The notes under the pieces were generated by a model. The model did not search any database, was not told the origin of the DNA, and saw only the letters and a program-made list of their open reading frames with translations. Positions 33,064 through 44,589 of a DNA stretch of 64,000 nucleotides are shown here, in pieces; positions within the stretch are counted from its first letter, which is position 1; every line of letters begins with the position of its first letter. The stretch spans positions 249,835,233 through 249,899,232 of the forward strand of contig NC_085137.1 of the NCBI RefSeq assembly GCF_035046485.1, given 5' to 3'. The stretch is from Aedes albopictus (Eukaryota; Arthropoda; Insecta; Diptera; Culicidae). The position numbers were made by a program, and so were the translations under genes.

Positions 33064-33370
33064 ACGCTAACACCGCTCTGCACTAAAGTGCATAATTTCC
33101 AGACTACACCAAAAATGTGTAACCCTTGCACATTTACAAAATCAGCTCCTGTGTCCGGAAAATAGTTAAATTCGCAAAAAATTTTGAACGGCAATCTAGC
33201 TAGGTTTACTAGTGACCTTGGAAAACAAAAAAAGAATCAACATTTCGCATCTAGACGAGTGTACGAGCTGTTTTTGTGAATGTGTAACTGTTACACATTT
33301 TTGTGTGGTCTGGAAATTATGCACTTATGAGTAGGGCTTACACATTCTAGGTGCTGAGTGGTTTTAGCGT
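33064..33370. mobile_element. Foldback MITE, 307 bp, ends ACGCTAA
   Basis: Left ACGCTAACACCGCTC (33064) matches the reverse complement of the right end, ACGCTAAAACCACTC (33370). Arms continue through AGTGCATAATTTCCAGAC and AAAATGTGTAAC for about 100 bp. It sits inside the 12/24-bp repeat block and divides it. No ORF; the target duplication is unclear. Confidence 0.85.
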
Positions 33371-34700
33371 TTAGAGTTCCTTCGAGAATTCCTCCTTAAA
33401 TTTCTTTGGAGATTCCTCCTTCACTTCCTATGGAGATTCGTCTTAGAATTCCTTCGGGGTTTCCTCTTTGAGAAATCTGTCTGTAATTCCTTCGGAGATT
33501 CCTCCCGGAATTCCTTCGGAGGTGACCTCTGGGATTCCGCAGGGGTTTCTCTGTAATTTCTTCGGGGATTTTTTCTGGACTTCTTCCATGGATTTCTCCT
33601 AAAATTCATTTGGGGGTTCCTTTTGATATTTTGTTGCGGATTACTTCTGGAATTCCTGATTGTCTCAAGGAATTTCTTTGGTGATTTCTCTTCAATTTCT
33701 TCGGAGATTCCTGCTGGAATTCCTTCGGGAGTCCTCCTAGAATTCCTGCAGGATTTCTTCCTGGAATTCCATCGGTGATTCTTCCTAGAATTCTTTCGAG
33801 AATTTCTCCTGGAATTCTATCGGGGATTTCTATTGGAATTCCTTCGGGGTTTTCTATTGGAATTTCTTCGGGGATTCCTTCTAGATTAAATTCGGGGATT
33901 CTTTTTAGAATTCCTTCGGGGGTTTCTTTTGAAGGGTTCTTCCTTCGAGGATTCTTCCTAAAAATCCTTCGGAGTTTTCTCCTGATATTTTGTCGGGGAT
34001 TCCTTCTGGATTTCCATCGGGATTCCATCTTGAAAACCCTACGATGATTCCTCTCAGAATTTCTTCGGAGATTCCTCCTAGAATTTCTTCGGGGATTCGT
34101 CTTAGAATTCCTCCAGGGATGCTTCCTAGAATTCCTTCGGAGTTTCCTGCTGGAATACCTTATGAGATTCCTCTTGAAATTCCTTCGAGGATTCCTCATG
34201 GAATTCTTTCGGGTATTCCTCCTAGTATTCTCTTAGGGATTTCTGTTGGAATTCCTTCAGAGTTCCGTTTTTCGATGAAACCTCCTTGAAATCCTTTGGA
34301 GATTCCTTTTCGAAATTGTTTAGAAATTCCCGCTAGAATTCCGTCGAGGATTCCTCCTGGAATTCCTTTGGAAATTCCTGCTGTAATTCCGTTAGGATTC
34401 CTGCTTGAATTCATTTGGGGAATCCTAGAATTTCTTTCGATTCGTCCTGGAGTTCCTTCTAAAATTCCTCAAAACTTCAATCAGGTGCTTCTTCAGAATT
34501 TTCTGCAGAGATCTCTGAAAGAGATTCTTGAATCGCCGGAGATTCCTGCATAAGTTTCTTCAGGGTTCTATACAGCAGTTCTTGCAGAGATTAGTCCAGA
34601 TTTTTCTTCATGAAGTTCTTCAAGACTTTCTTCCGGGCTCCTCCTAGGATCACGAGGGATTCTGAGATTCATCCCTGAATTCATTCGGGGATTCCTTAGT
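33371..34700. repeat. Long 12/24-bp GGAATTCC repeat block, second half
   Basis: The clearest part of the array: 33680-34420 shows regular GGATTCCTCCTAGAATTCC and TTCGG alternation. The 197-codon minus ORF (33606-34199), rich in RRN/PRR, and several plus ORFs of the GIPSGIP type are repeat translations without start context or domains. Confidence 0.9.
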
Positions 34701-35035
34701 ATAAATGTGAGACTTTATTATTAAGTTTGATAGCTCTGAAGATTCTGAGAAAACAAAACAGAAAACTGTGGCAAAATCAATATTTAATTGCCCTTCATTT
34801 GCAATGGAATAATGCAGCATTCATTACACTAAGGATACTGGTAATGTCTCAATATTCCTTTCCAATCGGGTTTCCAATTATAAATATTTGTTATCCCTAA
34901 CCTCGAAGCAGCCGCGAGTACTTCGGCTTCCCAAACTAATATAGTATTTAAAATTAAGAAAAATGGAAGCAACGTGAAAACAAAAATGTAAATGTACAAT
35001 TTATTTCTACCATGATTTCTACTCATTTATGCTCA

Positions 35036-35124
35036 TCCCAACAAATATTTTAGCTGTACAGGAATGGAATAAATTTTTGTTTAAGAAACTGTTATTCAAC
35101 TAGTTCTGGGATGGTTTCTTGGGA
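35036..35124. mobile_element. Short MITE, TCCCAACAAA family, copy 1
   Basis: Begins TCCCAACAAATATTTTAGCTG and ends TTTCTTGGGA, a short inverted terminus. The body AAGAAACTGTTATTCAACTA is shared with the copy at 46416-46513. Confidence 0.65.
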
Positions 35125-35310
35125 TGTGGCGCCCGAGCCTTCCAATTAAACGAATATGTAAAAAATGTCGCAAAAAATCATTCATTCATTTTAACGTAAT
35201 AGTTCATGTCATCAATGGTCATGAAAAAGCTCAGACTAAAAATTCAAGAGCGTAATGACAACTTCATTGCTTTGAATGCCAATGTTGAAATTATGATCAA
35301 ATTTTGGCCA

Positions 35311-35445
35311 CGCCGATTCACGCCGCCGCCGCCGCCGCTGAAAGCTGCCACCGGCGTCACGCCGATGACGCCGCCGCCGCCGGTCAAAAATGGCCCTCAC
35401 GCCGCCGCCGAGAAAAATATAGTCGGCGCACAGGTCTACCCCGTT
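35311..35445. repeat. GC-rich CACGCCGCCG array, copy 2
   Basis: CACGCCGCCGCCGCCG clusters with an edge GTCGGCGCACAGGTCTACC, the inverted form of the edge at 30686, so this copy is in the opposite orientation to copy 1. Confidence 0.8.
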
Positions 35446-35616
35446 TGAAACGAATGAAAACCCGATTTTCAAAAACTCTTAATTTTTACATGGTTTTTGC
35501 CTCATAAACCTACCTTGGGTGAAAACTAACAGAACAAAAAAACTCATACGACCCAAATCGGACCATCCGTTCGCAAGTTATGCGCGGTCCCACGTATGCC
35601 AGTGCATTTTTATATA

Positions 35617-35803
35617 CACTATCCGTCATAAGTATGGACTCACAAAAAGTATTACAACAATATTGCATCACCCTGACTCACCTCGACACCTCTAAAACCA
35701 GAACACCTACAAAAATGCCGCCTTCGGAAAAGTTGTTGCTTTTGGTCTTCTGAATAACTTTCCTGAAGACAGCATCTTTGTAGGTCCTCAGGTTTTGGAC
35801 GAG
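35617..35803. mobile_element. Truncated copy of the CACTACCCGTC MITE
   Basis: Starts CACTATCCGTCATAAGTATGG after TA (35615-35616) and tracks the reverse complement of the intact element at 50768-51024 through ATTGCATCACCCTGACTCA, GTTGTTGCTTTTGG and GAAGACAGCATCTTTG. It loses homology about 50 bp before the other terminus. Confidence 0.85.
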
Positions 35804-35879
35804 ATCATACATTTAGAACGAATGATTTAAAATATTTTCTTGCAATCAAGATTTGGTGATTCCAAGATGATCTTTGGGT

Positions 35880-37131
35880 TTTTCAAACGGCTCAAAAAAG
35901 CGTTATCAGTTGTGCTATGTTCGGGGGGCTCGCGTTGTTTTCAATAAATGACCATAAAAAGGGCAGGTCGGCACCAAGATACATCATCCCGTTGACCAGC
36001 AAAGCTTTAGCCTTGATTAGCGGTGAATGCAGGTTCAGACCGCCTCTTTGTTTGGGAAGGATGAGAGTTTCGAAAGCAACTCTCGTCCATGGTTTTCCAT
36101 ACCACAGAAATGAACCTATTCGCGATATAAACTTTTTTCGGTAGAGGCAGAATTGAAGCAGTATACCACAACTTAGAGGATACGTAAGTATTGATGAGGA
36201 TGATTTTTTGAATAAGATTCAAATTTCGTTCATTGTTCATCCATAGACATTTCTGGAAACCACTTACAATTAGTACTTTGCTCCAATTTTCTCGAACAAG
36301 GACATCGAAATCCTCTTAAAGAACAATCCCCAAAATTTTCACTAAGTTTGTCATGTGTAACCAATCACTTTGCACTGTCAATGGGATATTTCCTATCATC
36401 ATCGCACTGGTTTTCCTTGTGTTAAGAATTGCTCCTGATTCGAGACCGAATGCCTTGAAAGTCTCAACCACCAAAGATAGTTCTAATTCACTTTCAATGA
36501 ACATAGATATGTCGTCTGCATACGCGTTTAAGACTGCACGCGGAAAGGTGGCTGATAGTCTGTCCAAAAGTGGTTGAAGATATATTACAAAAAGAAACAT
36601 CGACAATAGATCTCCTTGTCGCACGGATTTCTGGATTTTGATTTCTTCTGATAGTTTGCCATTGATCAAAACTTTTGAGAAGCTATTTCGAGCAAAATGC
36701 ATCAGCAAGTTTATTAACTCTTGATTAAATTTCATTCTTTCCATAGTTTTGGCAAGAAAACTGTGTTCCACCCGATCGAAAGCGTGATCAAAGTCAAATG
36801 CTACTAAAATATCAATGATTTTTGCCGTTGCCTCGAAAATGTTTCGTCTACCATTTGAACACTTTTATTTTTCCGATAGGACGAGAGATAATAGGTTGAT
36901 CATACGATTTTTGATAACTCTTGAAATTAGTTTATAGTCAAAGTTCAAGAGCGAAATAGGTCGATAACTGTTTACACTATCACTGTTATGCTTCTTCTTC
37001 ACTAGAACTATGACTCCATCGAAGAAAGATTTCTCAGCCCTTCCAACTAACACATCATTCATCACAAACGTGAACTCTTTCCAGATGATATGCCATGCTT
37101 TACTATAAAATTCTTTCGGCAAACCGTCTAT
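35880..37131 (-). pseudogene. L1-like LINE RT, C-terminal side of split copy
   Basis: Minus-strand frames in order: IDGLPKEFYSKAWHIIWKEF and NSYRPISLLNFDYKLISRVIKNRM (37131-36865); MEHSFLAKTMERM, RQGDLLSMFLFVIYLQPLL and NAYADDISMFI (catalytic ADD, 36771-36316); then KIILINTYVSSKLWY and GKPWTRVAFETLILPKQRGGLNLHSP (36240-35900). Frameshifts break it at least three times. YRPISLLN and GLPKEFY are typical of the L1/Tx1 group. The N-terminal side continues at 39459 beyond a 2.3-kb insertion. Confidence 0.85.
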
Positions 37132-39458
37132 TGTAACGAACTTTCAGTTCGTTGCATTTTTGTAAATATTTAAATATAAATTTAGCTTAAGTAAAATGAA
37201 TTCTTTAAAAATAATTTGAAATATCCTAAAGTTCCACCATCACTTGTACCGCGAATTCAAGCTTTTTCTCTCTGCGCTCAAACACTCAAGCAGTGTCTCA
37301 CATGGATTAGATGAGTGCTAAAGAAAGTTTTAACATGTGACCGCAAATGCAAGCGCATGTGATCATATCACAGCGTTGGTTGGTGGCCATCGACCTGTGG
37401 GAAACCTTTTCAGGATTTGTTGACCCCGGGAATGCGTTAATGAGAATTCTCTCCGATATTCTGATGCGCTCGGCTGGTGAAATCGTTGCAATACGAAGTA
37501 TCTAATTTCTCTTGGACACAATAGACTGTTAGACTGAGTAAAGGGAATTTAGAGACTTCGTCAAGTCAAATCCGGTAGCGAAGATCGTGGAAAATATTCG
37601 CGCTTTATCTGAGGGTTTCTGGCTGTGACTCGTTCACTTCGATCTGCATTGTGGAAGAGGCAGGAGTAGTTTAGCTTGTGTTTCGCGTCGTGAGGTGTTA
37701 GTTCAGGTGAATTATAGTGATATGGAAGCCTTTTTGAAATTACTAATTTTAGTTCAAATCTCTCTTAGATAGCGAAAGATCAAACCATTGAGGCTAGTAA
37801 ATCGTGCTAAGCTAGTGCAAGAAAACCGTGCTAGTGCTAGGAAGTGTGCGAGTGTGGAAAACCAACCAGGTAAATCACGTGCTCAAGTTGTGCGAATACG
37901 TTAAGTGTAATGTATTGTGCGTGGGTGGTTTCTTTACCAGATTTGTGGCAAGCGTGCCAGCCCGCCACCTCACCATCTTCCGTTGGAAACTATTCCTGAC
38001 CCCACTCTGCAGCTTCCCGGCCAGTGCAACACGTGGCCGAAGGGGGCCGCGCCCGTCAATTCCGCGCCCCAGACAGGGCAGAAGCCAGCAGCGAGCAGCA
38101 ACAGTTTTTTCCCGCTTACGGTAACGACCGCGAGTGATATTTAGTAGAAGCCCACAAATCGTGTGTGAGGCGCCGACGGCGCCTGAAAGTAGCGTGAAGC
38201 GTAGACGTCCGTTGTCCGACAGGAAAGCGCGCACGCGTGCCAGAAATGTGCTGCAGGTAAGCGTCGACCGAATCAACCCGCCAGTGTCGTAACCCTACGT
38301 CTCCACTAGACAGAAATGTCTTGCCATTTTGCTGGACAGATGTGTCATGACAGAAATGTTCTCTCGCTGTTTGTATGGAAAGCAGTGGTGTTGATCATTT
38401 CTGTTACTTTTTCTCTTTCTGGCAGCAAAATGGCAAGACATTTCTGTCTAGTGGAGACGTGGGGTAAGTCAGCAGCGTCCCCCGACGCGCCGCACCTCAG
38501 CACCGTACAACCCACCCAGCGTTTCGCAGCGTCGGTCAGAAGCGCTGTAGAGCCGCAGCGTCCCCCGACGCGCGCCCCGACGACAGCGTCCACAGCGTCG
38601 GTGAGCCGAGCAGAGTCATCGGCTGACGATCATCCGTCCCCGTTGTGCTGATATGGTACCGTGAGTAAATGCATGCATAACAGTGAAAGTCCCATGCGCA
38701 TGGTGTAGTTTTTTTTGCCCGCTCCCGATTGTTGGTTCGAGACGCGTGGCGGCGGCTATTTTTGGTCTGACCTAGCCGTTCGTTAAAGTGAATGCCCACA
38801 CCGCACAAGAGCACGTGACAGGAGAACATTAGAAAGCTAGGTTAACAAATTGGAGAGTATGTACATATAGAGTAAGAGAAGGAGAGAGAAAGTTTAATGT
38901 CGGTAAAGTAGGCCTACGAATTAAATATAGGAATGAATTTGCTGAAGTGGAGATGAGTGTCTTTTGAATAAAACAGCAAGGGTACCACAGACAAACCGAC
39001 CTGTGTTTGAGTTTTTTTAAGCGAGAAGAGGTAATGTAGGGGAGGTTTTCATGTTACTCGGTGTCGTTTTGTAGTTTGTTCCTTTAATTTATTTTACTGG
39101 GGAGGTTGGCTCCGAATCCAACCAAGGACTTCTCCCTAATCTTCCCGAAATCAGGGAGGGGTTGACGTGTACAGCCAGCCAGTGATGAGAACAGGCGTAA
39201 AGGTGGTCTAGACTATCGGCTAGGTTGTCTTTATTTAGTTTAACAGTCTGGAGTAAAATCCAAGGGAGGGTCTTGGTGTTGCAACGACGTAGCCAGACGT
39301 GCTTCGTGCTTTCTGTCCAGTAATTGGACCTAAAAATCCTTTCCCTCGAGAGGTCTCAGGCCGGGCAACCCTGAAAACAGGTAGATGGTCTCCTTCCGGA
39401 GTGGCGCATAAGCCATCTGCTAACGTTACCGGAAAGCGCGTTCGAACGAACGGTAACA
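37132..39458. mobile_element. 2.3-kb LTR-like element (solo LTR?) inside L1-like LINE
   Basis: Begins TGTAACGAAC and ends GGTAACA (TG...CA), flanked by 4-bp direct repeats CTAT (37128-37131, 39459-39462). Excising it with one CTAT restores the LINE frame SPG-I-DGLP exactly. It contains no gag/pol and no internal pair of LTRs. AATAAA at about 38967. TG..CA ends with a 4-bp duplication fit a Ty3/gypsy-type solo LTR, unusually long; some gypsy lineages such as Ulysses have LTRs of about 2 kb. Orientation is not determined. Confidence 0.7.
38293..38464. mobile_element. TAA-flanked MITE (Harbinger-like), 172 bp
   Basis: 42-bp terminal inverted repeats with one mismatch: CCCTACGTCTCCACTAGAC at 38293 and its counterpart ending 38464. 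TAA direct repeats at 38290-38292 and 38465-38467. PIF/Harbinger elements duplicate TWA. Nested inside the LTR-like element. Confidence 0.88.
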
Positions 39459-39780
39459 CTATACCAGGCGACTTTTTAGAAGGACTCGTTTTGATGGCGT
39501 GCAGGATTTCATCCGAAGAAATTTCATTCAGAAGGTGTTGATTTGTCACGCAGTTCTCGGGAATCCTACGAGATGGTAGAAATTGGTCGTTTTCAACTTC
39601 CTAGAGACTGGCAATCTCCGGTCATAAGTTTCCAGTACTAGCGAATGCTGTTGTTCGTCCACATCACAAATGACTCTATTACCCACAATATTGGAATTTC
39701 ACCGACTACTTGCAGAGGCCCAACAAGGACGAAATCCAGGAACTTAAGCCCTCTTGCACCAGTCACGATCAATTCCCTTC
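39459..39780 (-). pseudogene. L1-like LINE RT, N-terminal side of split copy
   Basis: Reads FLPSRRIPENCVTNQHLLNE, then ISSDEILHAIKTSPSKKSPGI, the segment just before the RT palm of L1-type ORF2, then meets the insertion. Upstream sequence to about 39780 is diverged. Confidence 0.8.
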
Positions 39781-39825
39781 CGGGGATCTCTCATCACCTC
39801 TCCCCTACACCCTCAAACGAAAGTA

Positions 39826-40006
39826 CACAGCGAATGAGTAACTTGCGAAAAGACAAAGGATTTTTCACTCATATTTGCGTACGACTGGATCAGCACAAAA
39901 AATGTGCTGATCCGGTGTTACACAAATTTGCGTAAAAATTCACACAAGTTTGCATGAAATCTTTTGTCTTTTCGATCGCTGCGTGAAAGTTACTCCTTGC
40001 TCTGTG
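39826..40006. mobile_element. TA-flanked hairpin MITE, 181 bp
   Basis: CACAGCGAATGAGTAAC... with inverted counterpart ...GTTACTCCTTGCTCTGTG, TA at 39824-39825 and 40007-40008. Central perfect hairpin GGATCAGCACA/TGTGCTGATCC around 39890-39916. Arms share AAAAGACAAA.GATTT. No ORF. Confidence 0.82.
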
Positions 40007-40204
40007 TACATCGATCTTTCCGTGTAGTGTCATAACGCAGTTTCTCTCTCTTTCTCTTCATTCTCGGTCACCACGTCTTTATTAGGCTTTGCGCCGAGTG
40101 GCGCGCATTGTGACGATACGCATTTCGCCCACTTATTCAAAGTGACAGTTGGAGCAGCTCAATAAAAGATTCCCTACATTTTACCACCAAAACACAAAGT
40201 TACC

Positions 40205-40665
40205 GTTTAGTTACAAACTGGAACGTGAATCCTGTGCTGCTGTATTCCAGTGAAACTTGGTGTGTATCAGTGGAAAACACTCAACGGCTGCAGGTCTTCA
40301 TCAATAGATGTCTGCGGTATATAATTCGTGCATGGTGGCCTGACAATTGGATCTCCAACGTGGAACTCCATCGTCGAAGTCATAAACAGCCGATAGCGAC
40401 AGAAATTCGGGAGCGAAAGTGGAGGTGGGTCGGTCACACTCTATGCAGGAGTGAAAACGAAATCTGCAAGCAAGCGTTAGTTTGGAACTTAGTAGGACAT
40501 CGCAGCAGAAGCAGACCCAGAGGCTCATGGTGACGCAGCCTCAACAAAGAAATAAAGCAAGTCGACAGAAATTTGACCTGGCCACAAAAGTCAAGGTAAT
40601 GGCGGGCAATCGCCTTGGATGGAGATCTTTCAATTCGGCCCAAGAACTCGGGACTGGAAGTAAGT
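40205..40665 (+). pseudogene. RTE-like LINE 3' end, separate subfamily
   Basis: Frame 40225-40533 reads VLLYSSETWCVS, then RLQVFINRCLRYIIRAWWPDNW and IRERKWRWVGHTL, ending SRSRPRGSW; stops follow. The 3' end GGAAGTAAGTAAGT at about 40657-40669 is a short tandem tail. 5'-truncated and distinct in sequence from copies A-E. Confidence 0.8.
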
Positions 40666-40669
40666 AAGT

Positions 40670-41290
40670 CAGTAAAAAGTTTAATATGAACTCGGTTTTA
40701 TGTGGCCGACAGGCTACCCGGGTACCCAGCGCCCATTTAAAAAGCACGGTGCAGCAAAAGCAAAAAGTTTGTCGGACACATAACGGTTAATGAAAATACG
40801 TCCAAGATGGACTTTCATATGCATAGTTTTGATCTACTTTTGCCATTTTTGTAACTGACGAATCGTAATTATAAGTTTAACTATACGACGTCTGTCGCAC
40901 TTTTAAAAATACCCCGCTTTACGGATTACGGTACCAATCCGAAAAAAAATTGCTCATTGATCCGAAACCAATCTCCAAATAGACCATCCATCAATTCTGA
41001 GCTTCAAGTTTAATTAAAAATCTGCGGTTAACATTCCACATCAAAGCTTAAGCTGAGATTTTGATCAGTCAATTTGAAGGCTAGCCTTCCCACCGATCAA
41101 CTATATCATTTCTTCTGCCAGAAGCTAGGGGAACCAATATTAGTTAATTGCATAAATAAGTTGCAAAAAGATGATTTTTTCAGCACGAGTTGTACATTTA
41201 TCCAACGAAACTTGCCGAGTTGGATATATACTACCAGTGCTGAAACATCGAGTTTTGCAACGAGTCGCATACAAAATTTTATGCAATGTT
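40670..41290. other. No supported gene
   Basis: Nothing recognised beyond short featureless ORFs. Confidence 0.3.
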
Positions 41291-41295
41291 TTTTT

Positions 41296-41400
41296 TCATA
41301 ACGCAACCCATTTGAGTTGCATAATGTTCATAATCCAAATGAGTTGCATTATGAACATTATGCAATTCTTTTTCATTATGCAACTCATTTCAGTTGCGTG
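41296..41400. repeat. TTGCATAATG inverted repeat (small foldback)
   Basis: ACGCAACCCATTTGAGTTGC at the left and GCAACTCATTTCAGTTGCGT at the right are inverted copies. A central ATAATGTTCATAAT/ATTATGAACATTAT pair forms a second stem. Confidence 0.75.
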
Positions 41401-41580
41401 GGCTTCGTGGCCGTGCGGTCTCGGAGTGCGGGTTCGATTCCCGCTCCAGTCGGGGAAAACTTTTCGTCAAACGGAAAATTCTCTATTGGGCCACGGGGTG
41501 TTATGTGTGTTGTCCGTTATCTCGTGTATGTGATGTTCAGTCTGTGCAGCCTCTGGCTGAAGACGGTGTAGTGTCTTTTT
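41395..41580 (+). mobile_element. tRNA-derived SINE
   Basis: The head resembles a tRNA with A-box-like CGTGGCCGTGCGG (about 41407) and B-box GGTTCGATTCCC (about 41431-41442), then a CCAGTCGGGGAAAACTTTTC junction and an unrelated body ending GTAGTGTC followed by T-rich DNA. The junction is shared with the SINE at 53.9-54.1 kb, so both belong to one superfamily (Feilai-like, inferred). Pol III internal promoter boxes look intact. Confidence 0.75.
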
Positions 41581-41599
41581 ATAATGAACCAGTACGGAA

Positions 41600-44585
41600 A
41601 AGTAAGTCATTATTATACTGAAATGAGTCAGATAAAGTTGAAATTATGACTCTGAATTGCATAAAAATATTTTGGCCATGCATTTAGAACGTCATAGATG
41701 TTAACTGAGAGAGAGAGAAAAGTACAGGAAATATTTATAGAGATTTGTTAATTTTAAACAACTTTGAGAATGATCGAGTACGGTTCCGGAAAACTTCTAA
41801 GGCTAGAGTGCAAAGCTTATGCAATATTTTCTAGGAACAAATTGAACTCACCGGCGGCCAAAAGCTTACATCCCAGCTGATGTATATATATGAGAACTTT
41901 TTCACATCGTGAGAAAACGATGGTGGATGTTAGCCTTTAGCCCTTTCGTCTGGCCGGGGGTCGGCGAAAGATTCGCTCATATTAGTTATTTATGCATGAA
42001 AAATTTAGTGAATCCTAGCATGAAATAAAAATGCAGATTAAATTTTTTCCCCACTATTGCCCCAATGTTGCGGAAAGATGGAGAACGAAAGAAAATATGA
42101 ATGCCTGCGAATTAAGAATCGTGCGGCTTGAGCGAAGACTGGCAAAGGCAAAGTTGTGGTTTTAAGGGAGCGCGCGAGCTGATGCTAGCAAATGCCTTTT
42201 GGGGGTGCTTATATTTTTATTATACGGCCGAATGGTGCGGTTTTCTGGTTGGCCGAATCTGGATTTTGCGGCTTCCGTCCAGTGAAAAGCTCGGGGTGTG
42301 GAGGGGGAAATCATGAAATAAACTGGATGAAATAGTGGCGTCACTTTGATTAACTTTGTATGGGAATGCTTTTTCTCTAGTGGGCGAGATGTTGACTTTA
42401 TTAATCATAGTCTATGTAAGTTATATTTGATTGTTTGAAATGATAGTGGGTTCATTCTTTCAGAGAATATCCTAAGCCTAATTTTGTCATACTTAACAAT
42501 ATTACATGATATCGAACCAAAAGTGTGTCTAACATTATAACAGGTTACGAAAATAAACATAAATTTTCCTAAGTATACTTACAGGAATAGCAGCTCTGAT
42601 TGAAGTATAATCATCTTACGAAAATAAGCATCTGTCCATTTAGCATGAAATAGGATACAGCAAGGAAGACATTTTTTTCAGTTTCTACTCCTATCAACAA
42701 CAGAAGGCTAACTGGGTTGATTAGATCGATTGATGGCATAGATTAATATGTATATACAGAAATTCAATAATTTCCTACCGGTGCACTTGAGGTGTGTCAT
42801 CTTCAATAGTAGTTTTACTTATAAGTATCTTAAGCAACCAAAATTCATCAAACCAATAAAACTGTCATCATCAACTTAGAAGAATCAACAAAAAGCAACA
42901 AAACGCACCAACCAAAAGAACAATGTGTACGAGTGTGGCAGAGCGTGTGTTTGTTTCAGGGAGTGTGAGAGGGTAAGAAGAAAAGAAAACTCAGTTTTGC
43001 TTTGTTTTTCAATAGTCATACTCCGTTGTGGGGAGTATGATAAATGCATTCACATTTCGTAATTTTATTGATCCGTTTCTTGTCTATCTTCTATATTCTT
43101 GTCAATTTTTAAAAAAGGATTACCTCTTAGCAGTACTTTGCTGTAAAAATGATATTTTGTTCTTCTCAGTACGGTTTCATCCTACTACTTAGCATGTTAC
43201 TATTCTCTTAACTCTCGTGTCTGTATGTACAACGGGAAAAATCTATAATACAATCTACTTATCAGTTAGAGTATAAATACGGCGTATGATACATAATACC
43301 ACTCGTTTTGTTTTCCTTTGCATTATTTTGTTTGTCTTGCAATTAATTAATTTGTGTGTGACTCGCGCATTTGAAACCTACACCAATTCGAATGGGGAAT
43401 TCGATTGTTTTACCCTAAGGTCTTCGTCGGTTCGCTGAAAACCGTATCCCCGTTGACTTTGAACAGCGTCAAGGGAGAAGTTTTCCGATTCGTGTCGTTC
43501 GATTTGCTTTGTTTATTTTTTTTTATCTTTTACACAAAGTCCAAGAATTGTGATAGCAAACTAATTGTTTTCGTCCGTTGTTTTCGAAATTAAGTGTTAT
43601 CTACCTAGGAGGAGTTCTGTACATTTTTTTGTTATTTCCTAAGAAACAAGGTTACAAGCTTTCTAATTGAAACTTCGATCATTTCCATTACACCGAGTCC
43701 AGTTTAGAACAAGGGGAACGTCACTAACCGTGATAATCGAAAACATACGTATTTATACGCTGATATCCGTCGTTAACTGAGTTCAACCGCTGATCGGTTA
43801 GCAGAGGTTCGTGATGGATAGCAGAGGATTAGTTCGAATTTTTACGATTAATATGGTTAGTGACATTCCCCTTGGTTTCGAAAATCATATAATTATTCAA
43901 CGTGTTCTATCATACAAAAAAAGTACGTATTACAATCAGGTTTATTACTTACGAAGCTTACATGAGGATTCCGTTTCAAACGCTGATTCCCCCCTCAAAC
44001 GCTCAAACGCTCAAACGTTTTTTTTTTGTAGAACTGGATATAGAATACTAGCTCTCTCGGCAAAGGTCGAACATACTGCCTTCCTACTTTGAGAGAACTG
44101 TCCCGCAAATTTATCTGTGTGGGAGCCCACCCTTTTCGGAGGGTGAAGGGGTTTTAGACCATGCTAAGAACCTTCCCCGTCAAAAAAAAAAACCTGCATG
44201 CAAATTTCCACGCTAATTGGTCCAGTAGCTTCCGAACTCAAAAGGGTCTGACAGAGTAAACATAAAAAAAACAACATAAACACAGATCTATGTTCTTTCG
44301 CTTACGACAGTGCTGCCAGTTAATCAAAATTTAAGGTAATCACTGCACACTTAACGGAATTAAAATTTAAGTGAACATCGATTGTGTAATGTGCACTCGC
44401 ATTGTGGTCACAAAAAATATGATCAATTTTCAAAGCAATTTACAATGTTGATAATTCCTTAAACGTAGAAGAAGGGATTACGTGTTTTTTGTTTCCGCAA
44501 ACACACTAAAAAATCCAGATGATAGATGGCCAATCTGGGAGTCAAAAAATTATCCTAAAATTTCTCTACGTCATTACTTTTTTTG
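41600..44585. other. Long AT-rich stretch, no supported gene
   Basis: No domain-bearing ORF. A (GA)n run lies near 41707-41718. 42780-43800 appears low-copy and contains TATAAATA at 43272, a possible core promoter or chance. A short CGCTCAAA tandem (about 43993-44018) is present. Host intron or UTR is possible. Confidence 0.35.
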
Positions 44586-44589
44586 TAAT

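Noticed and set aside
33606..34199. 197-codon minus-strand ORF rich in RRN/PRR
   Set aside because: It is an in-frame reading of the 12/24-bp repeat; the plus strand is equally open with GIPSGIP codons and no domain is present.
35206..35507. Overlapping ORFs on both strands
   Set aside because: Driven by the second GC-rich array; no conserved frame.
41395..41470. Functional tRNA gene
   Set aside because: Same reasoning: SINE head with downstream body.
43266..43285. TATAAATA as a core promoter
   Set aside because: Single AT-rich motif in AT-rich DNA with no associated exon.
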